64,000 nt of DNA, from positions 315,501-379,500 of the forward strand of contig NZ_CP102409.1 in the NCBI RefSeq assembly GCF_024628725.1, read 5' to 3'. Each line of letters opens with the position of its first letter. The first letter of the stretch is position 1. The notes below the pieces were generated by a model. It saw only the letters and a program-made list of their open reading frames with translations. It was not told the origin of the DNA and searched no databases. Of the stretch, positions 55,502 through 64,000 are shown in pieces. A program made the position numbers and the translations under genes. Origin of the DNA: Ruegeria sp. YS9. GTDB taxonomy: Bacteria > Pseudomonadota > Alphaproteobacteria > Rhodobacterales > Rhodobacteraceae.

Positions 55502-56580
55502 GAGCCGCCTCCAAATTCGTCTTCTTTATGCTGGATAAACGTGTCCCAAATTTCTCCAAAACCTGTTTCGAATATGAGCGTCTTTGACTCCCAAAACAGC
55601 GCTCCTCTTTCCTCTTTCGGCACTTTACCTAGAATAGACCGATAGAACAGGTTCCAAATCTCGTCAGGTTTGCAGCCGTCCATCATGGGTTGGTAAATTT
55701 CTCGAATTGTATTGATGCAGTCTTCCGTGGGAGAGTACGTCCGATGCATAAATTTGAACATTCGCATGGCAATATGAGCCTTACGATTGACAGGGTGACT
55801 CAGGCTTGGGTCATTTACAACGTTTAGGATTTTCTTCTTGGCGTCTTCTATTCCGTGTCCGCAAGGATCGACATAGACGGCATTGAGAGGATCATAATAA
55901 ACAGCGTTACATGAAAAATCTCGAAGACGATGATCATAGTCTAGATCGGCACCAAATTGGGCATCGTTGGTGCCCGGAGCCTGCAGAAAGAAGTTCTTAA
56001 CATCTATTAGCGTACCCTTTCGTGCCTTCCGAACGCCAGCATTCCGTCCAATGCTCATAAATCCGTTTTTCTCATGCCTAGACCATCCGCCAGGCCCAAA
56101 CATTGCCTCAGCGATTGATGACAGAATGTAGAACGGAATAGTAGAAACTAGGTCGACGTCGTTGGCTTGATCACCATTAAGTACGTCTCTGACTGAACCG
56201 CCAACCAAGAAAACTTCATAACCTCTCTGCCAGATTTCCTCAATTAGATCAATATACTTAGGCCCAGGTTCGATGTGCTTGTTGAGTAGCAGATCAAGCT
56301 TGTGTTTCTCTTCGCTACTCGCCTGCTGGATAACCGTTTGGCTGGAGCATCGAGTATAGCAACCTGCCAGCCTTTCGCCCGGGTTTGCGGGTCGCACACT
56401 GAAGACGTCATTCAGAGGGACCGTGCTGCCGGATTCACTGTTTTTTACGATCGGTTGATCGTAGATGTCGTAACCATGAAAAGTCCCGGAGTACTTTATT
56501 TCTCCACGGTAGTACACGACGTCTTCACCGGGGCGCGGTGTTAAACTCGGTGGAATCGCTCGTTGAAAACTATCTGTCAA
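55498..56580 (-). CDS. CCA-adding/poly(A)-polymerase-type nucleotidyltransferase, operon partner of NACHT gene
   Basis: A 360-aa protein. Residues 1-90 are an unassigned domain (VVYYRGEIKYSGTFHGYDIY, possibly beta-barrel). The class II CCA-type head (about 100-270) has GGSVRD (127-132), DVDL (141-144) and RDFSCNAVYYDP (220-231), so the catalytic aspartates are present. The base-recognition motif ED-x-x-R is replaced by HPVNR (262-266). The tail resembles the neck region only weakly. It is far from a housekeeping cca locus and overlaps the NACHT gene by 4 nt. A tRNA-3'-end or other RNA target is plausible. Confidence 0.82.
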   Translation of the reverse strand: MTDSFQRAIPPSLTPRPGEDVVYYRGEIKYSGTFHGYDIYDQPIVKNSESGSTVPLNDVFSVRPANPGERLAGCYTRCSSQTVIQQASSEEKHKLDLLLNKHIEPGPKYIDLIEEIWQRGYEVFLVGGSVRDVLNGDQANDVDLVSTIPFYILSSIAEAMFGPGGWSRHEKNGFMSIGRNAGVRKARKGTLIDVKNFFLQAPGTNDAQFGADLDYDHRLRDFSCNAVYYDPLNAVYVDPCGHGIEDAKKKILNVVNDPSLSHPVNRKAHIAMRMFKFMHRTYSPTEDCINTIREIYQPMMDGCKPDEIWNLFYRSILGKVPKEERGALFWESKTLIFETGFGEIWDTFIQHKEDEFGGGS

Positions 56581-56938
56581 TTTGGCGTTGCCTTAATGTG
56601 CGTAGAAAAATTGGTGCTCGATAACCTCGCTGGTTAAAGATAACGAGACATTCTCCAAGGGACAATGATCGATGTGTGTTGGTGTCGGAACCGCGACAAG
56701 AGCATCTACCTTGCTCGAACTTGCTTGGGACCGCTGCCTGTGCTGGCTTTACAGGTAGAACTAAAGACACTAGGCAAATCGTCTTCGATCCGGAAACCCG
56801 ACCAAGGTGAGCCGTCGCATATGCAACGAATGTCGGCAATCAAAGATTGCGGCGCAACATCGAGGGCGATCCATAAACGGCAGTAAAGGGCCGTCCTCGC
56901 GTGAACAACGAGGGCCTGAATTTAGGTCGTTGACTTGA
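56581..56938. other. Gene-poor spacer between NTase and vsr
   Basis: 358 nt. Short frames on both strands (for example 56665-56886 plus) have no domain or consistent codon use. No strong hairpin or ribosome-binding site was found. The NTase-NACHT promoter should lie here. Confidence 0.5.
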
Positions 56939-57379
56939 TCAAAACTCGCCGTGATGTTCGCCGCTCCATCGAATGAAGTCCGCCAGCGCGCGTGTGAGCT
57001 GTCCATCGACGTCCGATTCCACCGTACATTCCCATACGACGAGCGTCCGCCAACCCAGATCATGCAGTTGCTGAATGGCCTCGGCGTCCCGGCGCATGTT
57101 GGCTGCAAACTTTTCATGCCAGAACGCGACATTTGACTTTGGGGTGGCAGCTTTCGGGCATCCGGTATGCCGATGCCAAAAACAACCGTGAACGAAAATG
57201 GCAGTACGCCACTTCGGCAGCACGATGTCAGGGGACCCAGGAAGCCTCCGGACATTCAAACGAAACCGGAAGCCTTGCGCATGCAATGCCTTGCGCAACA
57301 GGGTTTCAGGTCTCGTATTGGTGCCGCGAATGCGCGACATCATCCGTGAACGGGTCTTACGATCAACTGTATCGGCCAT
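56939..57379 (-). CDS. vsr: Very short patch repair endonuclease
   Basis: Nicks DNA at T:G mismatches that arise when 5-methylcytosine deaminates, protecting sites methylated by the linked C5 methylase. The 146-aa product fits E. coli Vsr: start MADTVDRKTRSRMMSRIRGTNT, catalytic D51 (GSPDIVLP) and H64/H69 (FVHGCFWHRHTGC). A GTG/ATG extension to 57853 lies across the dcm start on the opposite strand and is rejected. It diverges from the methylase, sharing an 84-nt promoter region. Confidence 0.93.
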   Translation of the reverse strand: MADTVDRKTRSRMMSRIRGTNTRPETLLRKALHAQGFRFRLNVRRLPGSPDIVLPKWRTAIFVHGCFWHRHTGCPKAATPKSNVAFWHEKFAANMRRDAEAIQQLHDLGWRTLVVWECTVESDVDGQLTRALADFIRWSGEHHGEF

Positions 57380-57463
57380 TTGCTCAACATAATGCCCGCG
57401 GACCGGATTTCGACCTGGAACATCTGCGGAAACCTGGTAGAACCTCCGCAGTAGAGGAAGGAC

Positions 57464-58963
57464 ATGCCAAAAGAATTCGCCATCATTGACCTTTTTGCCG
57501 GTCCTGGAGGTCTGGGCGAGGGATTTTCTCAGGCTGGGCGCGACCCCGGCGCACCGATGAAGATCAAGCTGTCGGTTGAGATGGACGACCACGCGATTCA
57601 GACGCTCCAGTTGCGAGCTTTTCTTCGGTCCTTCGACGAGTTTCCGCAAGAATACCATGATGCTCTGAATTGCGGTTCGCAGCTGCCCGATTGGGCCGAC
57701 CTGTATCCAGTCAACTGGAGGCTCGCGACGGAAGAAGCTCGGCGACGTGTTTTGGGGGAGCCCGGCGTTTTCGAGGAACTTGCGGTCGAACTTGATCAAG
57801 CTCGCGAAAACCATCACGGCAACACGATCCTGATCGGCGGTCCGCCCTGCCAAGCCTATTCACTGGTCGGGCGAGCCCGAAACAAAGGCAAGGCTGGATA
57901 CGTGCCCGAGGACGACCACAGGCATTTTCTCTACCGTGAATACGTACGCATTCTGGACAGGCTTCGCCCGGCGGCATTCGTCATGGAAAACGTCAAGGGA
58001 ATGCTGTCAAGCAAGGTGGATGGAGGCGGCATCTTCAGCAGGGTTCTAGATGATCTTGAGTCCGCCGGAGACGGCTACCACCTACTACCTCTGTCCAAAC
58101 CCGCCCCTTCGGACGGATCGCGAGCTGCAGCCCGGGACTTCCTGATCAGAGCCGAGGACCACGGTGTTCCGCAGGCGCGGCACCGAGTGATTATTCTCGG
58201 AGTTCGGAGCGATCTCGCCAAGGGAATCGAACTCGAAGGGCCCATCCCCATCCTCGGCAGCCCACAGGCCCCCGTGACGGTGGCTGAAGTCCTGCGCGAT
58301 CTGCCCCGATTAAGAAGTGGGCTGAGCCGCGGCGACGATGCTGATGAGTGGCAGGCTGCCGTGCAGGATCAAGCTTTCGCCATCGCCGCTTTGGACGCGG
58401 CGCCTGAGGAGGTTCGCAAAATCGCTCACGCCATGGCCAGAGCCAACAGATTACCCCGACTCCGCACCGGCACCCGGCGAAAACGCTCCTGTGAATTGCC
58501 GGCCCATCTTGCGGATTGGTTGTTGGACGATCGGCTTAAGGTCGTTCTCCAGCACGAGACCAGGGGGCACATTCCGGACGATCTGGGACGCTATCTTTTT
58601 TCGTCGGCATTTACCCGGGCGTTTGGCAGGTCCCCGAAGCTTGCGGAGTTTCCCGAGTTTTTGCAGCCGGCGCACCGAAATCGGGGGTCCGGCGATTTTG
58701 CCGACCGCTTCCGGACGCAATGCGCGGATCGGCCGTCGACAACCGTCACCAGCCACATTTCCAAGGATGGCCACTATTTCATCCACCCCGATACCATACA
58801 GTGTCGATCGCTGACCGTCCGCGAAGCCGCGCGTCTGCAGATGTTCCCGGACAACTACTTGTTCTGCGGTCCGCGCACCAAACAGTACCATCAGGTCGGC
58901 AACGCGGTTCCTCCCTATCTGGCATTTCAGATCGCAAAAGCGGTGCGGCGGCTGCTGGGCTGA
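57464..58963 (+). CDS. DNA (cytosine-5) methyltransferase
   Basis: A 499-aa C5 cytosine methylase that would protect host DNA. Motif I is DLFAGPGGLGEGF, motif IV is GGPPCQAYS with catalytic C129, motif VI ENVKG (175-179), motif VIII QARHRVIILG, and motif X QVGNAVPPYLAF near the end. The region between VIII and IX (about 240-430) is the target-recognition domain and is of ordinary size; the recognised sequence cannot be predicted. GAGGAAGGAC precedes the ATG. It converges on the AIPR gene with a 7-nt gap. Confidence 0.95.
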   Translation: MPKEFAIIDLFAGPGGLGEGFSQAGRDPGAPMKIKLSVEMDDHAIQTLQLRAFLRSFDEFPQEYHDALNCGSQLPDWADLYPVNWRLATEEARRRVLGEPGVFEELAVELDQARENHHGNTILIGGPPCQAYSLVGRARNKGKAGYVPEDDHRHFLYREYVRILDRLRPAAFVMENVKGMLSSKVDGGGIFSRVLDDLESAGDGYHLLPLSKPAPSDGSRAAARDFLIRAEDHGVPQARHRVIILGVRSDLAKGIELEGPIPILGSPQAPVTVAEVLRDLPRLRSGLSRGDDADEWQAAVQDQAFAIAALDAAPEEVRKIAHAMARANRLPRLRTGTRRKRSCELPAHLADWLLDDRLKVVLQHETRGHIPDDLGRYLFSSAFTRAFGRSPKLAEFPEFLQPAHRNRGSGDFADRFRTQCADRPSTTVTSHISKDGHYFIHPDTIQCRSLTVREAARLQMFPDNYLFCGPRTKQYHQVGNAVPPYLAFQIAKAVRRLLG

Positions 58964-58970
58964 CGGCAGG

Positions 58971-61070
58971 CTATTGCGCCGCAGCAGCCTCGGATTCCCT
59001 GAACCCGTTTTCCATCAATTTGTTCAGAACCTCGATCGCGAACTGAGACTGTTTTTCCGTCGGTATTCTCGTCGGCATCTTCGAGCAGACGTCCAGCACT
59101 CCGTATTCCGATGGTGACAACAGCTTGTTGGAGCGCCCCCAAGTCTTGGCCTGTGCCCAGAACTGTCCACCGAGTTCAAAGACACGGGTCTGAGCCTCGA
59201 CGCTTTTCGTCAGGTTCTCGTCATCCGAGACGTCGTCATCTTCCGACTTGGCCTCTTCCGGCTCAATCAGAATATCCCCGAACTCCTCCGGGTAGGACAG
59301 TTCACGCTTGCGGAAGGCTTCCCAGCAGGCCTGCTTCTTCGCCCACTCGCTCATGTTCCGAATGCCCTCAGGCGGGTTGGTGATCGCCTCCTGCGCCTCG
59401 GCGGCTGCGACAAGCAGCGCACCCTCCAGAGTTGCGGGAGCGTCCTGCGACCGCCAGACCCGGCTCAGATCGACCACTAGGTCCCGCTCGGCCGCGTCAC
59501 GTGCGACCTTGGCGATGGCATAGGTCACGATGTTGGCACGGTAACCTCCTTCGTACCAGTCCTGGGCCGACACCAGCTTTTCCATTTTGCGGAAGATGAT
59601 CGCCTTGGAAATCAAATGGCGATACCAGGCCTCGTTGATGCGCGCACCATTCTTGCCCCACACCTTTTCGATAGTCTTGGCAAAGTCAGCAAAGTTCTTC
59701 TGCGCACCCAACGAAACCATGTGGGGCTTGCCGCTCCAAGTGTTTTCGAATTTGGCGAGGTCTGTCTTGGTGAAGAACTGGCGCCGTGGAAACTCGGCGT
59801 CCCACTTCTTCCGCTCCGCAGGGGTTTTCTTGCTGCGCTCGTCTGCGTACTGGCCCCGGGCCCGTTCGTAGAACCATTTGGTTTCGCGGTACCCGTTGAT
59901 GCCGACCGGCGCCAGGATTTTCCGCGAAAGCTCCTCGATCTTGATGTGGAAGGGGTGGTTGGCGAAGAAATCCGCCGCATTTACCTTGTTCTGGCTGTTG
60001 GCGAATTCCGAGATGCGCGGAACGACGGTATCCGACAAGATCGGTGGAACGACGCTCAATTTCATCTGGACGAAGATGTCTTTCAGACCCTCGCCGGCCA
60101 GTTTCCGCGCTGCGTGAATTGACGCTGTCGTCTGCCCGCCGTTCACAATCTGAAGGTTGTCGGCCTTGGTGATGACCAGTCCTTCTTCGGTCGGTGCCAG
60201 CTCAACACTTTCAGCAGTTGCAGCCAGACCGTTGTTGTAGGCCAGGAACATGTGGGGCTCTTCCAAGATGGTCTTTCGGATTCCCTTGTTCACGTTGCCC
60301 CGGGCCTGCAGAAAGCTGCGAACGTTGGATTCCAGCAGGCGCGCACCCCACTTGTCGTAGATGGCAGCCAGCTGGGAGCCTGGTATGACCGCGATGTAGC
60401 TTTCCAGTGCGGCATCCGACCCTGAGGCTTTCAGAACCGGGATGCCACCGCCAAAATCCTCGGCGAAGTCGATCGTCAGGTCGGCCCGCGCCTTGCCCTG
60501 CTCGACAAAGGCCTGCAGGCGCTTGAGATCCCAGACGTTGTACGTGACCGGCTTGTCATCGATGTTGCCGGCCGGCATGGCGTCAACCTTGGCCCTGTTG
60601 TCCGAGTTCGTGACGAAGATCAGCTTGATCTTCTCGATGCCGTTCCAGCGGGTGTTGATTAGATCGGCTAGACCCGCTCCGAGGCTGGTTTCTTCCAAAC
60701 TCTCTCTGAACGCCTCGCGCCGGGCGTGGCGGAGAAATTCGACCAGTTTGTTGAACTGAGCTTTCAGATCAGCCCCACGCGTCAACCGTACTTCAGGCGT
60801 AATCTGAAAATCACACAGGATTAGCGACAGGACACCATCGCTTTCCGCGGGATCGCCTCCGTATCCGCTGACTTGCAGGTGGACTACGCGCCGTCCTTGT
60901 TGTTCGCTTCCCTGAAAATAGGCATAGTCGCACTGATCGATCTCGCCTGCTTCGGTCAGGATTTCGCCGACTTTCTCGAAAAACGCTTCCTGAGTGTACA
61001 GGCCCAACGCATCCGCGTCGCCTTGGATGTCTGCGATGAAACTCTGGTGGAAATCTGCAAGATCCGACAT
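58971..61070 (-). CDS. AIPR-domain protein (abortive infection phage resistance type)
   Basis: A 699-aa protein. The AIPR core spans about residues 230-580, with ARGNVNKGIRKTI (256-268), FLAYNNGLAATA (275-286) and NLQIVNGGQTTASIHAA (305-321). The N-terminal part resembles the DUF regions often found before AIPR. An acidic linker (EEAKSEDDDVSDDENL) lies near the C-terminus. AIPR proteins occur with MORC/Z1 restriction systems and abortive infection; the biochemical role is unclear. It is the last gene of the minus-strand Z1-DUF4420-AIPR operon, 3 nt after DUF4420. Confidence 0.88.
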   Translation of the reverse strand: MSDLADFHQSFIADIQGDADALGLYTQEAFFEKVGEILTEAGEIDQCDYAYFQGSEQQGRRVVHLQVSGYGGDPAESDGVLSLILCDFQITPEVRLTRGADLKAQFNKLVEFLRHARREAFRESLEETSLGAGLADLINTRWNGIEKIKLIFVTNSDNRAKVDAMPAGNIDDKPVTYNVWDLKRLQAFVEQGKARADLTIDFAEDFGGGIPVLKASGSDAALESYIAVIPGSQLAAIYDKWGARLLESNVRSFLQARGNVNKGIRKTILEEPHMFLAYNNGLAATAESVELAPTEEGLVITKADNLQIVNGGQTTASIHAARKLAGEGLKDIFVQMKLSVVPPILSDTVVPRISEFANSQNKVNAADFFANHPFHIKIEELSRKILAPVGINGYRETKWFYERARGQYADERSKKTPAERKKWDAEFPRRQFFTKTDLAKFENTWSGKPHMVSLGAQKNFADFAKTIEKVWGKNGARINEAWYRHLISKAIIFRKMEKLVSAQDWYEGGYRANIVTYAIAKVARDAAERDLVVDLSRVWRSQDAPATLEGALLVAAAEAQEAITNPPEGIRNMSEWAKKQACWEAFRKRELSYPEEFGDILIEPEEAKSEDDDVSDDENLTKSVEAQTRVFELGGQFWAQAKTWGRSNKLLSPSEYGVLDVCSKMPTRIPTEKQSQFAIEVLNKLMENGFRESEAAAAQ

Positions 61071-61073
61071 TCG

Positions 61074-62021
61074 TCAACAACTCCGCAAAATCTGGTTCAG
61101 GTCTTCTGACCGCTCAAAGGCTGCGCAGGCATCCAGACGGATCGCATAGCTCACCTCTTCGACGCCCGGCGGCAGAGGTGGCACCAACCTGGGGAAACCT
61201 TCTCTGACTTCGAATGTCCGCACCGTCCCCAGATACCAGCGGCGGTTTTCCTCGACCGTTTCGTCCTGATATCCGGTCGCCGCGAGCCTCTGCTCCCAAA
61301 GGTCCAGTGCCTCAATGTCCGCATCGAACAACTGGGCCGTGCAGCGGACGTGATCGGCCAGGTTTTGTCCTTCGTCTCCCAGCAGGGTGTCGACGTCGTG
61401 CACCCGCAGGCAGAACCTCGCGCCTTCGATGTCCGACAATTGCGCTTCCGATGAAATGCGCACCTTGGGGTGCGCGCCGCTGCGCCGTGCCTTAATCTCG
61501 AAATACAGTCCGGGCAGCTCAAAATCCTTGGCGCTGTTCTCAGGGCCTTTCCAGGCATCCACGGCTTGGGTCGGTCCGATGTTCTGAACCAGCTCTCTGA
61601 GGAAGGCTAGCTCGGCCACCAGACCCTGCTGTTCTTCAATAGACAGGCCGCGCCTGCCGCCGCTGCGCAGCAGGTGATGCCAGCGCAGCGTTCGACTGAC
61701 TGCGCGCGATAGGGCGTGCTGCGGTTCGCTCGCCTGTTCAGCCGCGGCTACGACGTCTCGGCACAACGTCTCGAACAAGTCGATGTGGGCCTTTTCCTGC
61801 AAGGTGATGCAATAGGAGTTCCGGCCATCGACGACTCGGTAGAACACCCCGATATGCTTCAGCTTGGGCAGCGAGCATACTTCGGACATATCATCCGACA
61901 TCCGCAGAAGCAGGGCAGGCGCGTTGTCGGGCATGCGCACCCAGAAGAAATCATGGCACCCCTTGCTGTTCACACGCCGCGCCCCGCTAGGGGGCAGTCC
62001 GTCCCACGGCGTCTCAGTCAT
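61074..62021 (-). CDS. DUF4420 PD-(D/E)XK family protein
   Basis: A 315-aa probable restriction nuclease. The C-terminal half has the PD-(D/E)XK core: conserved E137 (GLVAELAFL), D166 (SAKDFELPG) and E175-x-K177 (LYFEIKARRSG). This is the DUF4420 type that partners Z1 and AIPR genes. The ATG at 62021 is preferred, since GGAG is placed 9 nt upstream; it overlaps the end of the Z1 gene by 8 nt. A longer frame to 62216 lies within Z1 and is not used. Confidence 0.85.
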   Translation of the reverse strand: MTETPWDGLPPSGARRVNSKGCHDFFWVRMPDNAPALLLRMSDDMSEVCSLPKLKHIGVFYRVVDGRNSYCITLQEKAHIDLFETLCRDVVAAAEQASEPQHALSRAVSRTLRWHHLLRSGGRRGLSIEEQQGLVAELAFLRELVQNIGPTQAVDAWKGPENSAKDFELPGLYFEIKARRSGAHPKVRISSEAQLSDIEGARFCLRVHDVDTLLGDEGQNLADHVRCTAQLFDADIEALDLWEQRLAATGYQDETVEENRRWYLGTVRTFEVREGFPRLVPPLPPGVEEVSYAIRLDACAAFERSEDLNQILRSC

Positions 62022-64000
62022 CTTCGAAGGCTCCATCATCCTCTTCATCCGACCCATAGATCTCGCGGAACTTCTGGGTATTGATGATGTACTCCACCCG
62101 ATCGCTCGGCTTGGCGGATTGGGGGAAGCTGATGCTCCAGCCGATGACGGGCCGATCTGGGATCCGGTCCAAGTGCGGGAGATCGCCTTCCTCCGGCGGC
62201 CGGACCTTGACGACATGGAGCACGAACAGCGGCTTGTCGCGCACCTGCCTGTATATTCTATCCGGGAATGAAGGCCGGTGGGATTCAGGCTTTCCGTCCT
62301 CTTTCAAGCTCTGAAGGTATTCCTCTTCTGCCTGTTTCGCCTTCACCGGCTCGACACCGATCTTTTCCACGCCGCGTGAGGCGATACGAGCACGTTTACC
62401 GCTCATGGAAAGCATGTGGTCAGTCAGATCCTTGTAGCCGACGCTGCGCACCTGAGGGCCTACCCTCCACCCGGCGATATCGAACAGCTCCGTGTCGCCG
62501 GAAACGCTGGTGACCAACACGTCCCATTTCTCCAGTTCGTCATGCTGTCGCTCGCCGATGTAGGATCGGATGGGCGTGGTTTGCGTCAGGAAGGCCTGTT
62601 CGTGGTTGCGCCACGCCAGCAGGAAGTTGTCAATCAGGTTCACCGAGACATCGCGGATCAGGAAGCCACCGGTTTCCTTTTTGGCTGAAGACCGGTGGAA
62701 ACCTGCGCTGGATAGGCCCTCCAGGAATTTCCGGGCGGCGTCTTCGTTGGCTGAAATATCTGCCGGTTTGGCGCTGATCTTGGCCGTTTCGACCCAAGCG
62801 TTGGACAGCCCGATCAGCACGTGCTTCTGGCCCGACCCCATCTTGTTGCGCGCGGTCACCAACAGTGATGCAGGATGGCTGCGCACGGCCAAACCGAAAT
62901 CGGCGGGCGAGGCCTTTGCCTTCTCCATCTTCTTGAGTTCCAGATGGAGCTCCTCACTGGCCTCGGCGATGTGGGCGTACCAGTCGATCGCCTCTGATGG
63001 CATCCAGATCCGACACAGATCTTCGTACCCGCCGCGGTAGCCGAACCACCGACCCATCTGCATCAGGGTGTCGTACATCATGGTGTTGCGCAGGAACCAG
63101 GTGATCGTTAGGCCTTCGAGAGTAAGCCCCCGCGACAGTGAGAAACCGCCGACTGAGATCACGGTCTGACCGACGGGGGATTCACCGGAATAGTCCAAGC
63201 CATTGGATCGGCTGTTGACCTCGACGACCTTGGCTGGCGCCACGGCGTCCAGCATGGCGCTTTGGATCGGATCCCAATCCAGTTCGGCTTCCGCGTATTC
63301 CCGTTGCCAGGTTTTCTGCAAGGCGGCGATCTGAGGGTCGCGTAGTCCGTCCCTGCCACGCGATCCGTTGACCCGCAGAGAATCGAGAATCGCACCTAGG
63401 TATTCGTGTAGACGGTTCCGCAATCTGCCTTGGACATCAGTGAAACGGCTCGCGTTGACCAGCATCGAACAATGAGAAGATGCCTGACCGCGTAGGTTCC
63501 TGATGGTGCGGGCGATCAGAAATGCTCGGGCTGCCTCCTTGAGGCTTTCAGGCAGTTCATCCACCTTACGGTCGATCTTGTGTTTGATCGGCAGGATATC
63601 TTCGTTGTCACGGATGGTGCGCAGCCAGACAGGATCACCTTCGTCAGGGATGCCGTCGATGAAGATTTTCTTCGCGCCGAAGTAGTTCGACGGCGCGTCC
63701 AACCCGACGATGAAGTGTTTGGGGAACAGGTCTTCCTTCAACACGTCGTCGTACTGATCGGGATCGACGAAGATGTTGGCGAAAGGCGTCGCAGTGTAGC
63801 CGACATAGCAGCTGCGATGAAACATATTCAGAAGATCGCGGATCTGACTGTTGATCTTCGTGATATCTTCTTTGGAATACTTGGTGTTGATGGACGCGTT
63901 GTCAGCCTCGTCATCGATCAGCAGCATGGGCTGGTCGATCATTTGATCGTCGCCACGTGCGCTGTTCTCGCGCAGCCAGTCCAGAAGGTTCTTCAAAGTG
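62014..64000 (-). CDS. Z1-domain helicase-like ATPase, partial (5' end beyond window)
   Basis: The C-terminal about 661 residues of a large superfamily-II helicase-like protein. Visible are the Walker B-type MLLIDDEADNASINT, YVGYTATPFANIF (motif Ia/III-like) and the Z1-specific block RGLTLEGLTITWFLRN with QMGRWFGYRGGYEDLCRIWM. The frame stays open to the edge; a TTG at 63996 is internal, and Walker A lies outside. Z1 proteins couple ATPase activity to nuclease partners in restriction systems. An acidic tail (DEEDDGAFEDD) ends the protein. Confidence 0.88.
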   Translation of the reverse strand, partial: TLKNLLDWLRENSARGDDQMIDQPMLLIDDEADNASINTKYSKEDITKINSQIRDLLNMFHRSCYVGYTATPFANIFVDPDQYDDVLKEDLFPKHFIVGLDAPSNYFGAKKIFIDGIPDEGDPVWLRTIRDNEDILPIKHKIDRKVDELPESLKEAARAFLIARTIRNLRGQASSHCSMLVNASRFTDVQGRLRNRLHEYLGAILDSLRVNGSRGRDGLRDPQIAALQKTWQREYAEAELDWDPIQSAMLDAVAPAKVVEVNSRSNGLDYSGESPVGQTVISVGGFSLSRGLTLEGLTITWFLRNTMMYDTLMQMGRWFGYRGGYEDLCRIWMPSEAIDWYAHIAEASEELHLELKKMEKAKASPADFGLAVRSHPASLLVTARNKMGSGQKHVLIGLSNAWVETAKISAKPADISANEDAARKFLEGLSSAGFHRSSAKKETGGFLIRDVSVNLIDNFLLAWRNHEQAFLTQTTPIRSYIGERQHDELEKWDVLVTSVSGDTELFDIAGWRVGPQVRSVGYKDLTDHMLSMSGKRARIASRGVEKIGVEPVKAKQAEEEYLQSLKEDGKPESHRPSFPDRIYRQVRDKPLFVLHVVKVRPPEEGDLPHLDRIPDRPVIGWSISFPQSAKPSDRVEYIINTQKFREIYGSDEEDDGAFEDD

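Noticed and set aside
56665..56886. 73-codon plus-strand frame between NTase and vsr
   Set aside because: No domain, weak start, and composition like spacer DNA.

Overview
The window looks like a chromosomal segment of a Roseobacter-group alphaproteobacterium (Rhodobacteraceae). It is GC-rich and has a class I lysyl-tRNA synthetase, an NDUFS4-like complex I gene, an alphaproteobacterial ribosomal block, an FrcBCA-like sugar importer with an inositol catabolic cluster, and a GATATTT/GCCAGATGAA palindromic repeat of a kind I associate with Roseobacter genomes. The organism call is inferred from gene content only.

Layout. (1) 15-8192, minus strand: ribosomal proteins in the order rplB-rpsS-rplV-rpsC-rplP, then rpmC-rpsQ-rplN-rplX-rplE-rpsN-rpsH-rplF-rplR. 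The block is interrupted between rplP and rpmC by a 2OG-Fe(II) oxygenase-like gene, a cold-shock gene and a small PH-like membrane protein. (2) 8193-24246: housekeeping and cell-envelope genes (ettA, MOSC protein, nadD, Tat-exported PBP4-type peptidase, TerB-like, methyltransferase, lysK, beta-helix protein, UspA, and others), with a REP-like inverted repeat at 8.9 kb and an ORF6N/antirepressor-type gene carrying two matching palindromes. (3) 24247-28304: uvrB with an AT-richer PD-(D/E)XK nuclease-like gene directly abutting its stop codon, an NDUFS4-like gene, a GNAT acetyltransferase and tRNA-Arg(TCT). (4) 28625-45159: a complete-looking inositol regulon except iolA. It has iolG, a binding protein/permease/ATPase importer, iolD, iolE, a PhyH-type dioxygenase, iolB, an SDR, a VOC protein, then divergently iolJ, a second IolB-like gene and iolC, two more Gfo/Idh/MocA dehydrogenases, and a LacI repressor. 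The 16-bp palindrome TTGCAACCGGTTGCAA occurs before iolG, between iolC and the facing dehydrogenase gene, and before the repressor gene; a one-mismatch copy lies at the end of iolG, ahead of the importer. This makes a coherent regulon.

(5) 45212-51451: an AraC-type regulator, an exported amidohydrolase, a DUF3299 lipoprotein-like protein, an OprB-like porin and an exported M19 dipeptidase. The segment is bracketed by two same-orientation fragments that resemble the 3' end of tRNA-Val. (6) 51451-64000 (right edge): a defence island. It contains an IS5/IS427-group insertion sequence that has removed the front of a CBASS-type CD-NTase (C-terminal half with AGS-C sensor remains). Next is an AT-rich two-gene operon pairing a CCA-adding-type nucleotidyltransferase with a NACHT ATPase, which is the best candidate here for an undescribed system. 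Last is a modification/repair/restriction cluster: Vsr endonuclease, C5 cytosine methyltransferase, AIPR protein, DUF4420 PD-(D/E)XK protein and Z1-domain helicase-like protein. The Z1 gene runs off the right edge. The content matches the MutL/MORC-associated restriction systems, which predicts a MORC-type ATPase gene just beyond the window.
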